Shown: positions 13,780 through 22,007, numbered from the stretch's first letter. The stretch: 23,950 nucleotides of DNA from Fidelibacterota bacterium UBA1134 (GCA_002311975.1 DCAL01000012.1:10669-34618), one strand, 5' to 3'. Program-made: numbers and translations. The notes: generated by a model not told the origin, from the letters alone.

Positions 13780-16740
13780 ATGTCTTGCCGTAGAATATTT
13801 CCCAGACTGGTCTGTCTGACCCTTGTATTCAATCTCGTCTCAGTCGCTTTTGTCAGCGGTCAGATCAGTTACAACCATCCCGAGTTGAAATGGCAATCCT
13901 TCGAGACCGCCCACTTCAGAGTACACTTTCATGACGGAACAGAACGTACCGCCCGTGAGGGAGCCTTTGTGGCTGAGGAAATCTATCCTCACATGGTAAA
14001 TCTCTATCAGTACGAACCGCCGCAGAAGACTCACCTCATTTTCCTCGATACCGATGATTATTCCAACGGGGTCACATATTACTACGACAATAAGATTGAA
14101 ATCTGGGCGTCGCCTATGGACTTGGAGCTGAGAGGTTCCCACCGGTGGCTGCAAAATGTTATCACACATGAATTTGCTCACATCGTGTCGATGCAGAAGG
14201 CAATGAAGTTCGGCGGAAGGATTCCGGCGGGATACTTGCAGTGGATCGGGTATGAAAAGGAAAAAAGAGAAGATGTGCTCTACGGCTACCCTCACGCCAT
14301 CGTTTCCTATCCTCTGTCGGGATCGACGGTACCTCCTTGGCTGGCGGAGGGTGTTGCCCAGTACATGTACCGCGGCGCCACTTACGATTTCTGGGACACG
14401 CACAGGGACATGATCCTGCGCGACAGGGTGCTGAACGATAAACTTCTCTCTCTTACTGAAATGAGTACTTTCGGCAAGCCGGGGATCGGTAATGAATCGA
14501 CGTACAATGCCGGATTTGCTCTCGTTCGCTACATCGCATACAAGTACGGCGAGGAAGCGCTTAGGCAAATTGTATCTGGTCTTTCCAACCCTTTCAAGAT
14601 ATCGGTTGACTCCGCTATCGAGAACGCCATAGGAATCTCGGCTGAAGAGTTATTCGCCGATTTTGAAAGCACCCTGAAAGAGCGCTACGGTATTCTGGCG
14701 CGGGAACTTGAAGAAAGTGAAATCAATGGAACGATTCTGGTAGAAGACGGCACTGTGAACATTCATCCCGTCTGGTCGTCGGACGGGGAGCGCTTTGCAT
14801 ATCTTTCCAACAGCGGTAAGGACTACATATCGCAGACAGACCTCTTCGTCTATTCAATGGCGGACAGCAGTTCCGAAAGAATTGCCAGAGGCGTATTCTC
14901 AGCGCCGACGTGGAAATCGACGGGTGATATCATCTATTACACAAAAAAATCGAAGCACAACCGTCACGGTTCGCGCTGGTTTGATCTGTATGAATATTCG
15001 CTTGGAGATGAAAAAGAGACGAGGATTACTGAGGAGGCGAGAGCCTTTTCGGCCGTTGTGCTCGAAGGGGACAGTCTGGTTGCATATCTGGCAGCTCGGG
15101 ACGGCACGCACAACATCTTTCTCATCAACTTGAATACGAAAAAATCCAGCCAGTTGACAGATTTTACAGATGGCAGGCAGATTTTCAGCCTCGCCTACAA
15201 TCCAACACGGAACTGGCTGATGTTTGACTATCTGGATAATCATTTCCGCAATACTGCCTATCTCGGTCTTTCGGACACCACATTCGTCGATCTCGTATCC
15301 ATTCCCGAATGGGATGAGCGCGATATTGCCAAGGGACCCGGTGATGCACTCATTTATGCCAGCGACAAGAGCGGCATCTTCAATTTGTTTATGCTCAACC
15401 CGGTGAACGGGCGCCAGGGGTATATAACCAATGTCCGCGGTGGAGCCTTCATGCCGGACATGGACGCCAAAGGGAGAGTACTCTATTCGCTTTATGATGA
15501 CGGCAGATACAGGGTTGTGCTACTCGACTCCCTCAACTTATTGGATGAGAACAAGGTGGGCTACGACCCCGATCATTTCCAGAAATTCAACGGTTTGCCG
15601 CCGCCTATAACAGATGTGGATACCTCAAAGGTCTCGCCCTATAGTGATAACTTTTCACCCATGTTTCTGTTTCCGAAAATGATGATGGATTATGGAATGC
15701 CCAAGCTGGGACTCTATTTTCTGAACAGCGAAATACTCAATCGGCTGAGCGTCTTTGGCGGTGTATCAGCAAATTTCGTGAGCGATCTCGATCTGTTCCT
15801 TCTTTTCGAGTTGCGGACATTCTACCCTACACTCTACACTGACGTGTTTTTCCTTACGCGCCACATCTCGGATCGTTCAACCCTGATGGATGTGTATGGC
15901 TTCGATGTAGATGTTCGCTATCGTCTGTTCCAGATTGAGAGCGGGGCAAAGTTTCCTGTCATGGGAACGAGCGAAATCAAAATCTTCGGTTCTTACCAGA
16001 ATTTCCGGGCGAGCTCTGTCTGGTGGGTGAATCAGGAAAATTTATCGGGGAAGTCGGGCGTTGATTACTACGTTGGTCAGCATCTCGGGGTAGCCTGGAA
16101 AAAGGATGTATTCAGACCGACAGTGGACCGAGATATCAATCCCAGCAACGGCTATCATTTCGATCTGGAAATCAGGCATGAGAAGAATCGATTCTTCAAT
16201 GCGAACGAATCACTCTTCGAGCTTATTTACGATCGATCCAATTTCCTTAGATACTCAGCAAACGGCCGAATACACGCCACCGTCCCGCGGACACAGCGAT
16301 GGACAGTTTCGGGGGAGATATCTCTCGGCTGGATGACGGAGACGGCGGTCGATTCATTCTTCAATTTCTTCGCCGGCGGTATGCCGGGATTGCGTGGTTA
16401 TCCTTTCTACGCCATAGAAGGGAACAGGATGGCAGTGGCGTCGCTGGCGTTTCGCATTCCCCTTATGCGCCACAGACATATCGCCCTTGGCCCCTTTATC
16501 CTTCAGAATGTTGTTGTGGGACCGGTCATACAGGTGGGTGACGCCTGGAACGGTTCTCGGTCAGAACCGGTTCCGAAGCGGTCGGTGGGGATGCAGATTC
16601 GAATGGGAGGATTTTCATTCTATAATTATCCAACAGGAATTGGTGTGGAAATCCACAGAGGATTGGATAAATTTTCATCCATGAATCACCGATACGGGGG
16701 TGAGTTGAGGCCGTATTTCACCCTGCTTTTCGGATTTTAA
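13780..16740 (+). CDS. Gluzincin-type protease / beta-propeller / Omp85-like barrel fusion
   Basis: A 986-residue envelope protein with an N-terminal signal peptide (cleavage near SGQ, 26-28). Residues about 35-310 form a zinc peptidase domain of the MA-like gluzincin type: ITHEFAH has His130, Glu131 and His134, and WLAEG at 187-191 supplies the third ligand Glu190. Residues about 320-600 hold TolB/PD40-like propeller repeats (HPVWSSDGERFAYLS, APTWKSTGDIIYYT, and ALIYASDKSGIFNLF). From about 625 to 986 the sequence is a beta-barrel of about 360 residues with PGLRGYPFY (RGY at 872-874), the Omp85/BamA barrel signature, and a final Phe. The topology suggests a protease either exposed in the periplasm or delivered outward by its own barrel. 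The ATG has no SD; it lies 32 bases after the M6-like gene. Confidence 0.85.
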   Translation: MSCRRIFPRLVCLTLVFNLVSVAFVSGQISYNHPELKWQSFETAHFRVHFHDGTERTAREGAFVAEEIYPHMVNLYQYEPPQKTHLIFLDTDDYSNGVTYYYDNKIEIWASPMDLELRGSHRWLQNVITHEFAHIVSMQKAMKFGGRIPAGYLQWIGYEKEKREDVLYGYPHAIVSYPLSGSTVPPWLAEGVAQYMYRGATYDFWDTHRDMILRDRVLNDKLLSLTEMSTFGKPGIGNESTYNAGFALVRYIAYKYGEEALRQIVSGLSNPFKISVDSAIENAIGISAEELFADFESTLKERYGILARELEESEINGTILVEDGTVNIHPVWSSDGERFAYLSNSGKDYISQTDLFVYSMADSSSERIARGVFSAPTWKSTGDIIYYTKKSKHNRHGSRWFDLYEYSLGDEKETRITEEARAFSAVVLEGDSLVAYLAARDGTHNIFLINLNTKKSSQLTDFTDGRQIFSLAYNPTRNWLMFDYLDNHFRNTAYLGLSDTTFVDLVSIPEWDERDIAKGPGDALIYASDKSGIFNLFMLNPVNGRQGYITNVRGGAFMPDMDAKGRVLYSLYDDGRYRVVLLDSLNLLDENKVGYDPDHFQKFNGLPPPITDVDTSKVSPYSDNFSPMFLFPKMMMDYGMPKLGLYFLNSEILNRLSVFGGVSANFVSDLDLFLLFELRTFYPTLYTDVFFLTRHISDRSTLMDVYGFDVDVRYRLFQIESGAKFPVMGTSEIKIFGSYQNFRASSVWWVNQENLSGKSGVDYYVGQHLGVAWKKDVFRPTVDRDINPSNGYHFDLEIRHEKNRFFNANESLFELIYDRSNFLRYSANGRIHATVPRTQRWTVSGEISLGWMTETAVDSFFNFFAGGMPGLRGYPFYAIEGNRMAVASLAFRIPLMRHRHIALGPFILQNVVVGPVIQVGDAWNGSRSEPVPKRSVGMQIRMGGFSFYNYPTGIGVEIHRGLDKFSSMNHRYGGELRPYFTLLFGF

Positions 16741-16742
16741 CC

Positions 16743-17627
16743 TTGAAGACTCAATTCACTAAAGTCGTGCTGCTAATTCTGATGTTATTGACGATTGTTT
16801 CAGCTGGATCGGGATTGCTGGAATATCGTCCGCGCTATCACGGAGGCTTCCTTCTCCAAGATGAGGCAGTTCCCGATAGTGCTGAAGAGGATGCTTCGGT
16901 TGTAAAGTATCCCGCCCGGGGGCTTGTGATGTCACTAACTGTGCCGGGACTTGGACAGCTTTATGCAGGGTCAAAGAAGAAGGCGGCACTGTTCGCCGCA
17001 CTGGAACTGGCCGGATGGGCTACGTGGCGGCAGATGGTTGTCAGTGGAGAAGATCAATTGTCCAAGTATGAGGACTTTGCCGATACACATTGGGACATCT
17101 ATCAGTGGTGGCAGCGGACCTCACTTCTCACATCGAAATATGCTGACGTAGCGTGCCATGGAACGCATCACTTGCGGCTGCTGCTGCCAGGAGAAGCTGT
17201 CGTCACTTCTGACTCCTTATGCTCGGGCTGGATCGAGGGTGCAACGGTGATTGCCAATCATGAATTTTATGAGAATATCGGCAAGTATGATCAATTTGTG
17301 GCCGGCTGGGACGATCTTTTTGACGCTGACGGTAATCCGGCGTGGTGGGAAAGAGAGAAATCGGTTGGAGACAGCGTTGAAGTTTTGGTCATGACTGAAA
17401 GGCGAGATGAGTATCTGTCCATGCGGCAGGAGTACAACAGCCTGCTGCAAGTGGCGAGTTACGCTGTGAGCGCTATCATGTTCAATCATCTCATTTCAGC
17501 GATTGATGCTTTTCGGGAAACAAATCGGAGATGGGGCTCTCCCGAGATTGAAACGTCTGTGGGATTGTTTTTTTCACCTGTGGCAAGAAGAGGTGTCGGC
17601 GGTATTGCGCTGGCTGTGCGCTGGTAG
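16743..17627 (+). CDS. DUF5683-like envelope protein
   Basis: A 294-residue protein starting at TTG only 2 bases after the stop of the fusion protease; no SD is seen, so translation is probably coupled. There is a signal peptide (residues 1-20) and then a proline/glycine hairpin motif, LTVPGLGQLYAGSKKKAALFAALELAGWA (about 65-93; each half resembles the DUF5683 core, small-residue-rich helix after PGLGQ.Y). A central charged and Trp-rich region (about 105-230) has no recognised family. A hydrophobic helix near 240-255 is followed by DAFRETNRRW. DUF5683 proteins are common in Bacteroidetes and relatives and have no established function; they are usually predicted to be membrane or periplasmic. 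The gene is the last of its unit. Confidence 0.7.
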   Translation: MKTQFTKVVLLILMLLTIVSAGSGLLEYRPRYHGGFLLQDEAVPDSAEEDASVVKYPARGLVMSLTVPGLGQLYAGSKKKAALFAALELAGWATWRQMVVSGEDQLSKYEDFADTHWDIYQWWQRTSLLTSKYADVACHGTHHLRLLLPGEAVVTSDSLCSGWIEGATVIANHEFYENIGKYDQFVAGWDDLFDADGNPAWWEREKSVGDSVEVLVMTERRDEYLSMRQEYNSLLQVASYAVSAIMFNHLISAIDAFRETNRRWGSPEIETSVGLFFSPVARRGVGGIALAVRW

Positions 17628-17836
17628 CCTGTATTATTCATGAGGCGCAGGATGGATAATTACTAAATCGCACGAAATCAACCTTTTAATAAAAAAGATC
17701 AACCTGATTAATCCAAATGAATAATTCGGACAATTTTTTCATTAAGCATTTGAATAACCAATCATTATTGTTAAATCAGTAAAAGCCGGTGAATTAATCA
17801 GGGTAGACATTATGGGTATTCAGCAAATTCTCTGAT
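17628..17836 (+). promoter_or_regulatory. AT-rich leader upstream of bamD with repeats
   Basis: This 209-base gap is clearly more AT-rich than the flanking genes. It holds two direct copies of ATCAACCT (17677-17684 and 17698-17705), spaced 21 bases, about two helical turns. It also holds a perfect 10-bp inverted repeat: CCTGATTAAT (17703-17712) and ATTAATCAGG (17793-17802). A promoter is expected here, but no -35/-10 pair is convincing; TTGAAT (17750) followed by TAAATC (17772) is the best weak candidate. No clear terminator for the upstream gene is visible. Confidence 0.45.
17812..17835 (+). CDS. Possible 7-residue leader peptide upstream of bamD
   Basis: ATG at 17812 opens a short frame (MGIQQIL) that ends with TGA at 17833-17835, one base before the bamD ATG. 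It has an AGGG eight bases upstream, while the bamD start itself has no SD in the usual window. That layout fits termination-reinitiation coupling, but such a short frame can arise by chance. Confidence 0.25.
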   Translation: MGIQQIL

Positions 17837-18607
17837 ATGCGCCGGATAACTGGTTTATACTTCATCTTGAGTCTGAGTATATTCTTGGGATGTTCCCGTT
17901 CCCAAGTTGACTTGGCGGTTGATGACATAGAGGAACGGTTCGAAAAAGGTAAGATGTATCTGGAAAAAAAGAAGTACTATCGCGCACAGCAGGAGTTCGA
18001 ATATATGTTGCTGCGTGGTAAACATACCGAACTGGGGGATGAGGCCCAGTTCTACCTGGCGGAATCGTATTATCTCAACAAGGAATATCTGCTCGCCATC
18101 TCAGAGTACGACCGGCTGGTCAGGCAGATGACCTACAGTCCTTTCGTTCACAAGAGCAGGTATCGTATCTGTCAGAGTTACGTCAATAAATCTCCCAAAT
18201 ATTTCCACGATCAGGATTACACCACAAAAGCAATCGATAAACTGCAGGAGTTTATCGAGGATTATCCGGAGTCTGAATTTCGAGATGAGGTAATCGAATC
18301 GTTAGGATTTCTGAGGACGAAGCTTGCCCGCAAGGCATACGAATCGGCAATCCTCTACACCAAGATGGAGGAGTATGAATCGGCCGTTCGTTATTACAAT
18401 GAATTACTGACATCCTATTATGATACGGGCTATGCCGACCGCGCTCGCTTGGGGATCGTGAAAGTACATCTGAAAGCTGGAGATATCCATGAGGCCGAGG
18501 AGTTCCTCTCGGAAAACGAAAACAGATTCAAGGATAAAGAAACTCTACGGCAGGCAAGGTCTCTATTGGAAGAAAAATCAGCTAAGAAGAGTGGCGGGGA
18601 GACATGA
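17837..18607 (+). CDS. bamD: Outer membrane protein assembly factor BamD
   Basis: A 256-residue lipoprotein with lipobox IFLGC (Cys19). After it comes a run of TPR-like helix pairs: KGKMYLEKKKYYRAQQEFE-like first pair (about 37-55), GDEAQFYLAESYYLNKEYLLAISEYDRL (about 68-95), the IDKLQEFIEDYPESEF pair (about 133-148) and a final pair near 180-215. This is the order and spacing of BamD, the essential periplasmic partner of BamA in folding barrel proteins into the outer membrane. Length agrees with the family (about 240-280). No SD precedes the ATG at 17837; a tiny upstream frame ends 1 base before it. The stop overlaps the nadD start (ATGA). The match is strong; a generic TPR lipoprotein of YbgF type is less likely because of the size and lipobox. 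Confidence 0.9.
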   Translation: MRRITGLYFILSLSIFLGCSRSQVDLAVDDIEERFEKGKMYLEKKKYYRAQQEFEYMLLRGKHTELGDEAQFYLAESYYLNKEYLLAISEYDRLVRQMTYSPFVHKSRYRICQSYVNKSPKYFHDQDYTTKAIDKLQEFIEDYPESEFRDEVIESLGFLRTKLARKAYESAILYTKMEEYESAVRYYNELLTSYYDTGYADRARLGIVKVHLKAGDIHEAEEFLSENENRFKDKETLRQARSLLEEKSAKKSGGET

Positions 18608-19188
18608 AAATCTGTCTCTTCGGTGGAACCTTTGACCCTCCTCATATCGGGCATCTCATCATTGCTGAGACAATCAAGGAGTCCGAGCGGTTTGACAAGA
18701 TGATATTTGTGCCGGCCTTCCATCCGCCTCACAAGGATGACTCTAATCTTTCATCTATCGAGGACCGGCTGGAGATGCTGAGGCTCTCGGTGAACCATGA
18801 TGACACCTTTGAGCTTTCTGATATTGAAATCGAGAGAGGTGGGATATCTTATACCATCGAGACTATTCGTGAGCTCAAATCCCGTTATGATCTCACAAAG
18901 CGCCACATTTACTTCCTCATGGGCAGCGATGCGTTGGTGCAGTTTCACGACTGGAAAGATCACGTCTCAATTCTCAAGGAGTGTCGCGTTCTTGTGGCCA
19001 CACGACCCGGCTTTCGGTCCAGCAGGATTTCACCGGGCATCATGGCGCAAATTCGGTTTGCCAATATGCCTCAGTTCGAGATTTCCTCATCGCAGATAAG
19101 ACGCAGAGTCAGGCAACGGCAGACAATCCGTTACATGGTTTTGGATCCTGTCTGGGAGTATATCCAGAAGAATGGGCTCTACCAGTGA
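18604..19188 (+). CDS. nadD: Nicotinate-nucleotide adenylyltransferase
   Basis: A 194-residue cytoplasmic enzyme that transfers AMP from ATP to nicotinate mononucleotide, giving deamido-NAD in NAD synthesis. The nucleotidyltransferase signature GGTFDPPHIGH is at residues 7-17; FLMGSDAL (104-111), RPGF (134-137) and SSSQIRRRV (161-169) are all family positions, the last binding the ATP phosphates. Length is normal. The ATG overlaps the bamD stop by 4 bases and has GGGGAG just upstream inside bamD, so the two are translated together. The bamD link is probably just operon packing. After the stop, 153 bases without a gene contain nothing convincing except the SD of the next gene. Confidence 0.95.
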   Translation: MKICLFGGTFDPPHIGHLIIAETIKESERFDKMIFVPAFHPPHKDDSNLSSIEDRLEMLRLSVNHDDTFELSDIEIERGGISYTIETIRELKSRYDLTKRHIYFLMGSDALVQFHDWKDHVSILKECRVLVATRPGFRSSRISPGIMAQIRFANMPQFEISSSQIRRRVRQRQTIRYMVLDPVWEYIQKNGLYQ

Positions 19189-19341
19189 AAGATTCTTCAC
19201 AGATGAGTGTACTTCCGCCACCGACAGTCTGGACAATAGATGTAATTTCCAGAACGCTGCTGTCTGAATTGACCACAACTGTGCTGTGAGCAGCTAAGAA
19301 ATGACCAATCTGATTAGCCAGTCGACGAGAATCGGGAGAAT

Positions 19342-20262
19342 ATGGAAATCCTGAAAGATATAGTAATTCTTCTGGTCTCCATTGCAGTAATTGGGAAAGG
19401 GGCTGGCTGGCTAGTGGATTCGGCGGCGAGAGTTGCCGAACGTCTCGGAACTTCAGAGTTGGTCATCGGCCTGACCATAGTAGCCTTTGGCACCTCAGCT
19501 CCTGAATTTGGCGTGACGATTCTGGCAGCGTTGCGGGGGATGGGGGATATTTCTGTCGGCAATATAGTAGGTTCAAACATATTCAATCTGGGATTTATCC
19601 TTGGCGGCACGGCGATTGTACATAGTCTCAAGACAAGTAGGATTGTCATCCGAAGGGACGGTTTCTTCCTGTTGTTTGGTGCAATTCTGTTATCTGTTTT
19701 TCTATGGGACTTGGTTCTGAGCAGAATTGAGGGCGTAATCCTGGTTACTTTGCTCGTTCTCTATTTGATTCAGCTGTATGTGAAGAAGCAACCTTTGGAG
19801 ACTGAGCTTACGAGTCACGGTATGTATTGGTGGGATCCCTTGGTGCTGTTAGCGGGATTGGGGATGGTTTTGATTGGATCTCACTTTCTGGTTGAGTCTG
19901 CTGTTACCCTGGCAAGATTGATTGGAGTGTCTGACTGGGTAATCGGAACTACCATCATTGCGGCGGGAACATCAGCACCTGAATTCGCTACATCAATGGC
20001 AGCCGCACTCAAATCGCGCTACGGAATGTCGGTCGGAAACCTTATTGGCAGTGATATTTTTAACCTGTTTGGCGTTCTCGGACTGGCGGGAATCTTGGGA
20101 GATCTTCGTTTGGGCGAAGAAGCCAGAGTTAATCTGGTAATTCTGTCGCTGATGGTTGTAATTGTACTGCTGTTCATGCGCACGGGGTGGATAGTCTCTC
20201 GCAGGGAAGGAGTTATACTGGTGCTGATTGGATTGTTGCGGTGGATCTACAGTTTTTCCTGA
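19342..20262 (+). CDS. Na+/Ca2+ (or K+) antiporter, CaCA family, YrbG-like
   Basis: A 306-residue inner-membrane protein with about ten hydrophobic helices and the two inverted alpha repeats that define cation/Ca2+ exchangers: GLTIVAFGTSAPEF (43-56; GTSAPE at 50-55) with VGNIVGSNIFN (72-82), and GTTIIAAGTSAPEFATS (202-218; GTSAPE at 209-214) with VGNLIGSDIFN (231-241). The Glu of each GTSAPE and the polar residues of each GS[ND]IFN line the ion path. Family knowledge: it exchanges a monovalent cation gradient for Ca2+; which cations it uses cannot be read here. The ATG at 19342 has GGGAG nearby upstream. It stands alone between two gaps of about 150 bases, so it may have its own promoter, which I could not identify. 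Confidence 0.93.
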   Translation: MEILKDIVILLVSIAVIGKGAGWLVDSAARVAERLGTSELVIGLTIVAFGTSAPEFGVTILAALRGMGDISVGNIVGSNIFNLGFILGGTAIVHSLKTSRIVIRRDGFFLLFGAILLSVFLWDLVLSRIEGVILVTLLVLYLIQLYVKKQPLETELTSHGMYWWDPLVLLAGLGMVLIGSHFLVESAVTLARLIGVSDWVIGTTIIAAGTSAPEFATSMAAALKSRYGMSVGNLIGSDIFNLFGVLGLAGILGDLRLGEEARVNLVILSLMVVIVLLFMRTGWIVSRREGVILVLIGLLRWIYSFS

Positions 20263-20409
20263 CAGGAATTCCTGCTTGATGAATGCGCCTTGCTCCCTGT
20301 TCTCCCTTTTTGAAAAGACAGTAGTGGTGATTTTGGTATCTTCTGTTCTCACGATGAATGACTTCGTTGACGTTCAGATAACGGTTAATGTTTTTACGTT
20401 GCCAGCACC

Positions 20410-21060
20410 ATGATAAAGTTCGAAGATGTCACGTGCAGGTTTGTCAGCGGCTCCGGCATCGAAGAAGCCAGTTTCGAAGTAGGGCCGGGAGAATTCGTCT
20501 GCATCATCGGTCCTACGGGCGCCGGCAAAACGACGCTGCTGCGCCTTATCTATATGGATATATTCCCTGAGAAAGGGAAGGTGAAGGTTGCTGAATTCAG
20601 TTCAGTGAAGATAAAGCGCAGGCGCATTCCGTACCTGAGGAGAAAGGTAGGAATGGTGTTTCAGGAATTCGAGTTGCTGGAAGACCGCAGCGTTTATGAA
20701 AATGTTGCCATCCCGCTGCATGTAATCGGATTGAACATCAAAGAGATCAGACCGCGAGTCACCAATGTTCTTGAGGAGTTGGGAATTTCTGACAAGAGCC
20801 ACCATCTGCCGTCGGAACTGTCCGGCGGTGAGCAACAAATTGTTTCGCTGGCGAGGGCCATCGTGAAAGAGCCGATTGTTGTTCTGGCGGATGAGCCGAC
20901 CGGTAATCTTGATCCGGCTGCATCTCTGAAAATTATAAAACTCTTGGAGCAGATCAATTCTGATGGGACAGCTGTACTCATGGCGACGCACAACTATAGT
21001 TTCGTGAAAGATCGCGGCCACCGGTTTATCGAAATAGTAGAAGGGCGAGTGACGGCATGA
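20410..21060 (+). CDS. ftsE: Cell division ATP-binding protein FtsE
   Basis: A 216-residue ABC ATPase. Walker A is GPTGAGKT (34-41), the Q-loop Gln is 85, the signature is LSGGEQQ (137-143), Walker B is VVLADEPTGNLD (157-168) with catalytic Glu162, and the H-loop His is 194. FtsE drives FtsX, and together they activate periplasmic murein hydrolases at the division septum. The YLRRKVGMVFQEFELL segment (76-90) is typical of FtsE, rather than LolD or MacB ATPases, and the partner gene confirms it. No SD precedes the ATG. The 147-base gap upstream has a 12-base palindrome at 20263-20274 and a TTGACG at 20367 without a good -10. The last codons overlap ftsX (ATGA). Confidence 0.93.
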   Translation: MIKFEDVTCRFVSGSGIEEASFEVGPGEFVCIIGPTGAGKTTLLRLIYMDIFPEKGKVKVAEFSSVKIKRRRIPYLRRKVGMVFQEFELLEDRSVYENVAIPLHVIGLNIKEIRPRVTNVLEELGISDKSHHLPSELSGGEQQIVSLARAIVKEPIVVLADEPTGNLDPAASLKIIKLLEQINSDGTAVLMATHNYSFVKDRGHRFIEIVEGRVTA

Positions 21061-21926
21061 TCGACAAAATCCTCTACCTGATTGCCGAAGGATTCCGGAG
21101 TCTGTGGCGCGCCCGACTGACGGCGGTTGCCTCCATCACAGCCATTGGGGTATCCATGAGTTTCGTCGGTTTTGGTGTCGTTATCGGTCAGAATTTCTCC
21201 GACCTTATTGAGTTTGCCAGATCTCAATACAGGTTCGAGGTATTCTTTTCACCTCTCATGTCCGATTCCGAAGCCGAGTTAATCGTTAAGAATATCAGAA
21301 AGATCGAGCGTGTAAAGTCAGCGAGACTGATTACGAAACTTGAAGCGTCAGAAATTTTCGAAAGCGAGTTTGGCGAGAACATCTATGACTTACTGCAGGA
21401 GAATCCGCTGCCGGCCAGCTGTGTGGTAAAGTTGGAGGAAGAGGGCGAGGAGAGACTTCGCGTAGAGCCGATCATCAGACGGATCCGTTCCATGCAGGAC
21501 GTGACAGATGTGCGCTATCAGGGTCGCATCATTTCACTCGTTGAACGGTACTACCAAGGATTCTTCAGTCTGGTCACAGCTCTGGCGGTGGTGGTCCTGT
21601 TGGGGACAGTCCTGCTGATATCGAACACCATTCGTCTCACTATCTACTCCAGGCGCGATTTGATCAGGATACTCAAGCTGGTTGGTGCGACCAATCGATT
21701 TATCCGCTTCCCTTTTCTGGTAGAGGGGGTTATCGAAGGGATTCTGGGGGCGCTCCTGGCGTGCGTTGTTACATACGGCTTCGTCCGCGGCGGAAACTAC
21801 TTTCTGTCACTGTTTATAAGCTACCGCCTGATTTGGGATATGAAGGTCGTGGCAATTCTGGTAGTGGTTGTCGTTTTCTTTGCCATTGCCGGCAGCATGA
21901 GATCCGTTCGAAAGTTTCTGGTTTGA
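21057..21926 (+). CDS. ftsX: Cell division permease-like protein FtsX
   Basis: A 289-residue inner-membrane protein with one N-terminal transmembrane helix (about 22-45), a large periplasmic domain (about 46-165), and three C-terminal helices (about 172-195, 222-245, 263-282) forming an FtsX/MacB-type core. The periplasmic domain would contact a murein hydrolase activator; no such gene (EnvC- or PcsB-like) is in the window. RIVEGRVTA from the FtsE end and the FtsX start share the ATGA overlap, so the pair is translated together. Family features in the core are TIYSRRDLIRILKLVGATNRFIR-type loop (about 196-218; short match) followed by PFLVEGVIEGILGA. The length is normal and nothing appears broken. 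Confidence 0.92.
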   Translation: MIDKILYLIAEGFRSLWRARLTAVASITAIGVSMSFVGFGVVIGQNFSDLIEFARSQYRFEVFFSPLMSDSEAELIVKNIRKIERVKSARLITKLEASEIFESEFGENIYDLLQENPLPASCVVKLEEEGEERLRVEPIIRRIRSMQDVTDVRYQGRIISLVERYYQGFFSLVTALAVVVLLGTVLLISNTIRLTIYSRRDLIRILKLVGATNRFIRFPFLVEGVIEGILGALLACVVTYGFVRGGNYFLSLFISYRLIWDMKVVAILVVVVVFFAIAGSMRSVRKFLV

Positions 21927-21941
21927 GCAGTGAAAACCGGG

Positions 21942-21957
21942 CAAGATGTTCATCTTG
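21942..21957. promoter_or_regulatory. Perfect dyad upstream of hrcA, possible operator
   Basis: CAAGATG (21942-21948) and CATCTTG (21951-21957) form a perfect inverted repeat with a 2-base spacer. It overlaps a weak promoter-like TTGATT (21955-21960) followed after 17 bases by TAACTT (21978-21983). No T tract follows, so a terminator is unlikely. It is not a CIRCE element, the usual HrcA target. Confidence 0.35.
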
Positions 21958-22007
21958 ATTCTCCTTTGGGAAGGGATTAACTTTTGATGTTGTGCTCGAC
22001 TTGAATT

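Noticed and set aside
13840..14568. 242-residue open frame on the minus strand
   Set aside because: It lies fully inside the fusion-protease gene, whose + strand frame has a signal peptide, HEFAH motif and barrel features. The minus frame shows no domain or signal and is Arg/His/Val-rich in the way antisense shadows are.
19203..19289. Short frame in the gap between nadD and the CaCA exchanger
   Set aside because: Only 28 codons, no SD, no hydrophobic or domain signal; its frame is also open upstream as an out-of-frame shadow of nadD.
20263..20274. Palindrome CAGGAATTCCTG after the exchanger stop codon
   Set aside because: It is perfect but has no loop and no T tract, so it cannot be a terminator; a single 12-base palindrome is too little to claim an operator.
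21989..22007. Possible CIRCE half-site just before hrcA (TTGTGCTCG)
   Set aside because: It does not match TTAGCACTC or its complement well, and no second half-site exists at the required 9-base spacing.
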